A stretch of DNA of 15,478 bases from a bacterium. Lineage in GTDB: Bacteria > Patescibacteriota > JABMPQ01 > JAQVVF01. The position numbers and the translations under genes were made by a program. The DNA is taken from assembly GCA_030611905.1 (NCBI GenBank), contig JAUWOX010000011.1:1-15478 (forward strand), written 5' to 3'. Position 1 is the stretch's first letter. Each line of letters opens with the position of its first letter. The notes below the pieces were generated by a model. The model was not told where the DNA came from and did no database searches. It worked only from the letters and a program-made list of their open reading frames with translations. This document shows, in pieces, positions 12,584 through 15,478 of the stretch.

Positions 12584-15130
12584 TTAATCTTTGTCTTTCA
12601 ATTTCACCAAATACACATCCCCATCCTTAATATAGACTAGTTTCTCACCATCATTACTTACTTTAATATAAGTATATTCCCCATCTTTCTCAATCAATCT
12701 CTTGCTATCACTCCCATCGCTATTCACCACTGATAAACCCTTGTCATCTGCATAAAAGACTCGGCCAGAATCACTATCCCAATCAAAACAATTTATTTTT
12801 CCCTCTGCTAAAGTTTTTTTATCTGATCCATCTGGCTTAACCGCGTACAAATTATTATCCTGCCGATAACCAATCAATCTACTATCCGGCGACCATTCAT
12901 AATCAAACGCCACCGGCGTCATATCAAATTTTACTGAAAAATAGGGGAGTAACTCTTGGGCCAAAAGCCCCTGATCCACATCAAACACACTGCCCGAATC
13001 CTGCACGATTACCTTCTTACTATCCGGCGACCAAAGCACTACTGTTTCTGGATCAAATCCACCATCACGTCCAAAAACAATATTTTCACCCAATCTTTTA
13101 TTTTCCACTACATTATCTCCTTCAAGTCTCAAAAGCCAAACATCCTTCTCGCCCTTTAGCAAAACAATGTACTTTTTATCTGGTGACCAACGAACCCACG
13201 TTATTGTCTCTTTTGGATCACCCTCATAAATAATTTTACCATCGACCCTACCTTTTTTATGTAAATAAATCTTATTATTAGAATCAACCATCACAATTTC
13301 TTCTCCGTCATCAGAAATATCCCAACCAAACCAATTCTGATTCCACTCATTAATATGCATTCTTTCATCATTCTCCGCCCCTTTAGTTACCCAATCAATC
13401 CACAAACCATCTTCATCCAAATTATCATAAACAACTACATCATCATTCATCCATCTCGTTTTATAACTACCGCTCAATGAATAAACCTCATCACTGATCT
13501 TCTTAGATTCTTTCGATTCTAAATTTGCTACATAATAAAAAATTGGCGGCTCACCCAAGTCCTCCGTTTCCTTAGCAAATCTTTCATACAAAATATTTTT
13601 ATTATCAGGCGAAAAAGTAGAACCCTCCAAATATTCTTCTTCATCCGACTCAACCAGCTTCTCATCAGACTCTATCGAAACATCCTTTTTCTCTTCTTTC
13701 TTCTCTCTGTCTTCTTCTGTTCCTAATTTAATTAATCGCACTTCATTGCCTACGATGTAAGCAATCTTTTTGCCATCATTTGACCATTGCAATTCTTTAT
13801 AGCCCTTGTCCTCATTAGTTAATTTTCTCAAATCAGTTCCATCGGCTCCCACCATGAAAATCTTTCCTTCACTATTGTAAATAATCTTTTCACCATCTGA
13901 CGACCATGCCCCATCAATATCCAAAAGCCATTTTTTCTCTTCACTGTCTCCTTCTTTATGTAATAATTCTATTCTTTTCGAACCATCTAGATTCATTACA
14001 TAAAGATTCACTACAACATGGCGTGCGTCACCCTCATCCAACTTATCCTGTCGAAACTCACGCACCAAAATCTTATCATTAGCAAGAGAAAGCTTTGCAA
14101 ACATTTTTTTCCATGACTCCCCATCATTAGCAATTAAAGTCTTAGCTGGATCAACCGAATAAACATTGCTACTCATTTTATCCATTAAAAATCTGTCATT
14201 ATTTGACCAAACCATATCAACATTTACTCCTGCAGAACCTGGAATATATGTCACTCCTACCTTATTAAACTCGAGCAGGCTTTCAGCATCGCTGGAGATA
14301 TACCCAATCTCAACATTTTCATGACCCTTATATGTTTCCTGACCATCAATCTTTTTAAGCAAGGCAATCTTACTTGAATCATGAGACCAACGAGGATTTA
14401 TAAAAGACTGGTCCTTGCCCAAACTTCTAGTCTCACCACTTTTTAAATTTTTAATTATAAACTCACCATCTTCTTTTACCAAAGCTAACCATCTTCCATC
14501 ACCTGACAAATCATAACTTACCGCACCATCCAAATCCATCTTCATCAAATTGTCTCCATTAAAATCAGTTTCTATTAATGCTCTCTCATTGTTAAACACA
14601 GCAATATCACTTTGCCCAATCCATTTTAAATCACTATCGCTTGTAGAAGGAAAAAAATTAGCTAAATCTCTCGTAGAACCATCATCTAATCTATAAAGCT
14701 TGCCCTTCCAAGGATATCCAAACATACCACTTTCCAAGCTCTTATCCTCATCCAAATAAATCAAACGCAAAGAATCTGGCGCCCAAGAACTACTTACTAT
14801 TTTTTTTTGCTCATCGTCAGTATCTGAAATTTTTTCATCTGACAAAATCTGTAATCCATCCCAATTTACTCTAGCCGCATTAACGGACACTTCCTTCCTT
14901 ATGGCTACTTTTTTTTCCAACCCATTTTCTTGCTTAAAAGGCCAGCAATTTTCATAATAAGCCAATACTAAATACGCGCTCATTAAAACAATTAAAAAGA
15001 CAACAATTATCAAAAGAACCCATTCCCAATTAAAGCCCTTTTCTCTCTTGTTTATTTTCCTTCTGCCCAATTTCTTTTTTCTAAGAACAGACTTTTTCTT
15101 CTCAGCTTTTTTATTCTTCTTTTTTGCCAT
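12584..15130 (-). CDS. Membrane-anchored TolB/WD40-like beta-propeller protein
   Basis: The preferred start is the ATG at 15128-15130 (848 aa), which begins MAKKKNKK; a TTG seven codons upstream is possible. A very basic N-terminal tail is followed by one transmembrane helix (about residues 36-58, WVLLIIVVFLIVLMSAYLVL), giving an N-in type II topology with a large external domain. This domain is built of many PD40/TolB-type blades with W-S-[PNSH]-D-x-[KR]-[IL] signatures: WAPDS, WSHDS, WSSDG, WSNDG, FSPDN, WSPDK, WSPDS (twice). Roughly ten or more blades are visible, enough for two propellers. An acidic insert rich in Glu/Lys (around EDREKKEEKKD) separates blocks. Such propellers bind proteins or peptidoglycan-associated partners; no enzymatic motif is seen. 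No clear Shine-Dalgarno. The specific role is unknown. Confidence 0.85.
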   Translation of the reverse strand: MAKKKNKKAEKKKSVLRKKKLGRRKINKREKGFNWEWVLLIIVVFLIVLMSAYLVLAYYENCWPFKQENGLEKKVAIRKEVSVNAARVNWDGLQILSDEKISDTDDEQKKIVSSSWAPDSLRLIYLDEDKSLESGMFGYPWKGKLYRLDDGSTRDLANFFPSTSDSDLKWIGQSDIAVFNNERALIETDFNGDNLMKMDLDGAVSYDLSGDGRWLALVKEDGEFIIKNLKSGETRSLGKDQSFINPRWSHDSSKIALLKKIDGQETYKGHENVEIGYISSDAESLLEFNKVGVTYIPGSAGVNVDMVWSNNDRFLMDKMSSNVYSVDPAKTLIANDGESWKKMFAKLSLANDKILVREFRQDKLDEGDARHVVVNLYVMNLDGSKRIELLHKEGDSEEKKWLLDIDGAWSSDGEKIIYNSEGKIFMVGADGTDLRKLTNEDKGYKELQWSNDGKKIAYIVGNEVRLIKLGTEEDREKKEEKKDVSIESDEKLVESDEEEYLEGSTFSPDNKNILYERFAKETEDLGEPPIFYYVANLESKESKKISDEVYSLSGSYKTRWMNDDVVVYDNLDEDGLWIDWVTKGAENDERMHINEWNQNWFGWDISDDGEEIVMVDSNNKIYLHKKGRVDGKIIYEGDPKETITWVRWSPDKKYIVLLKGEKDVWLLRLEGDNVVENKRLGENIVFGRDGGFDPETVVLWSPDSKKVIVQDSGSVFDVDQGLLAQELLPYFSVKFDMTPVAFDYEWSPDSRLIGYRQDNNLYAVKPDGSDKKTLAEGKINCFDWDSDSGRVFYADDKGLSVVNSDGSDSKRLIEKDGEYTYIKVSNDGEKLVYIKDGDVYLVKLKDKD

Positions 15131-15175
15131 AGATAAATAGTTTATTAGCAAATTGTTTACAAAAGATTAACAAAA

Positions 15176-15472
15176 TCACTTCACATTAATTAAATTTCCA
15201 TTCATATCCAATTCCACATAATGATGCGTCTTGCCTTCATAATAAAATCGACATTGATTTTCTTCCAGATCATCAGCCTCTTCTCTAGGATCATGCAGTA
15301 AATCAGCTGACCAATCTGGAATAATCTCTTCAGCTAAACACGGTCCACTCGACAAATCTTCTCCAGCCGCCATTTTCCAGGATTCTCTGATTTCCTCTGC
15401 TTTTTGATCCCAATATTGACTGATCAATTCATACATCCTAACACAGGTTAATTTATCAATACACACAAACAT
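15176..15472 (-). CDS. 98-aa protein of unknown function
   Basis: No family recognised. The frame MFVCIDKLTC... is open to the right edge, so the true start may lie outside; an internal ATG at codon 13 (MYELISQYWDQ) is another possible start. The protein is acidic, with a helical N-terminal half (YWDQKAEEIRESWKMAAGEDL), a DPREEADDLEENQ stretch, and a beta-like C-terminus ending HHYVELDMNGNLINVK, reminiscent of a small alpha/beta fold. No signal peptide or membrane helix is evident. It ends 45 bases before the propeller-gene ATG in the same direction, so the two may be cotranscribed. That the whole frame is coding seems likely from length and composition, but this cannot be proven here. Confidence 0.55.
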   Translation of the reverse strand: MFVCIDKLTCVRMYELISQYWDQKAEEIRESWKMAAGEDLSSGPCLAEEIIPDWSADLLHDPREEADDLEENQCRFYYEGKTHHYVELDMNGNLINVK

Positions 15473-15478
15473 AGCCTT

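Noticed and set aside
12956..13159. Plus-strand 67-aa frame antisense to the propeller gene
   Set aside because: It is antisense to well-formed propeller blades and has no start signal or family resemblance.

Overview
This 15.5 kb window is AT-rich, with almost all genes on the minus strand. It looks like a chromosome piece from a Candidate Phyla Radiation (Patescibacteria / Parcubacteria-like) bacterium. The reasons are a type-2-like IleRS with a divergent HIGH motif, a single-chain class II GlyRS, short intergenic palindromes, small membrane proteins, and several genes without a Shine-Dalgarno sequence. The lineage is inferred from style and was not tested by search. No in-frame TGA interrupts the large conserved genes, so the standard code is assumed, not the UGA=Gly code of Gracilibacteria.

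Layout, reading the minus strand from right to left. (1) 15472-12584: a 98-aa unknown protein and a large membrane-anchored TolB/WD40-like beta-propeller protein. (2) 11721-12453, the only plus-strand genes: a very AT-rich two-gene cassette, a 53-aa lysine-rich ORF overlapping a PIN-domain protein, with toxin-antitoxin architecture. A bidirectional terminator separates it from the propeller gene. (3) 11640-7921: ileS, preceded by a T-box leader and ending in a terminator. Its product carries a complete histidine-phosphatase domain inserted between two cysteine knuckles. (4) An array of four 16-bp palindromes, then recO and a TPM-domain membrane protein. (5) tgt, a 74-aa membrane/zinc-ribbon protein and a 47-aa membrane peptide, ending in a terminator. 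(6) glyS, a GGDEF protein with an I-site, and then, after an apparent 2.15 kb insertion, the start of an M16 zinc peptidase that runs off the left edge.

The apparent insertion (about 257-2405) holds two reading frames. One encodes a coiled-coil protein and the other a protein with five 28-29-residue tandem repeats. They lie in the same frame, separated by a single TAA, and may be one broken gene. The segment is bounded by a 46-bp near-identical duplication of the 5' end of the M16 gene. Without the insert, the GGDEF stop and the M16 start would overlap in a tight glyS-GGDEF-M16 operon.

The housekeeping genes serve tRNA charging (ileS, glyS), tRNA modification (tgt) and DNA repair (recO). The observations most worth a second look are the IleRS-histidine phosphatase chimera under T-box control, the duplication-flanked insertion with its in-frame stop, the PIN cassette whose promoter abuts the ileS promoter, and the palindrome array after ileS.
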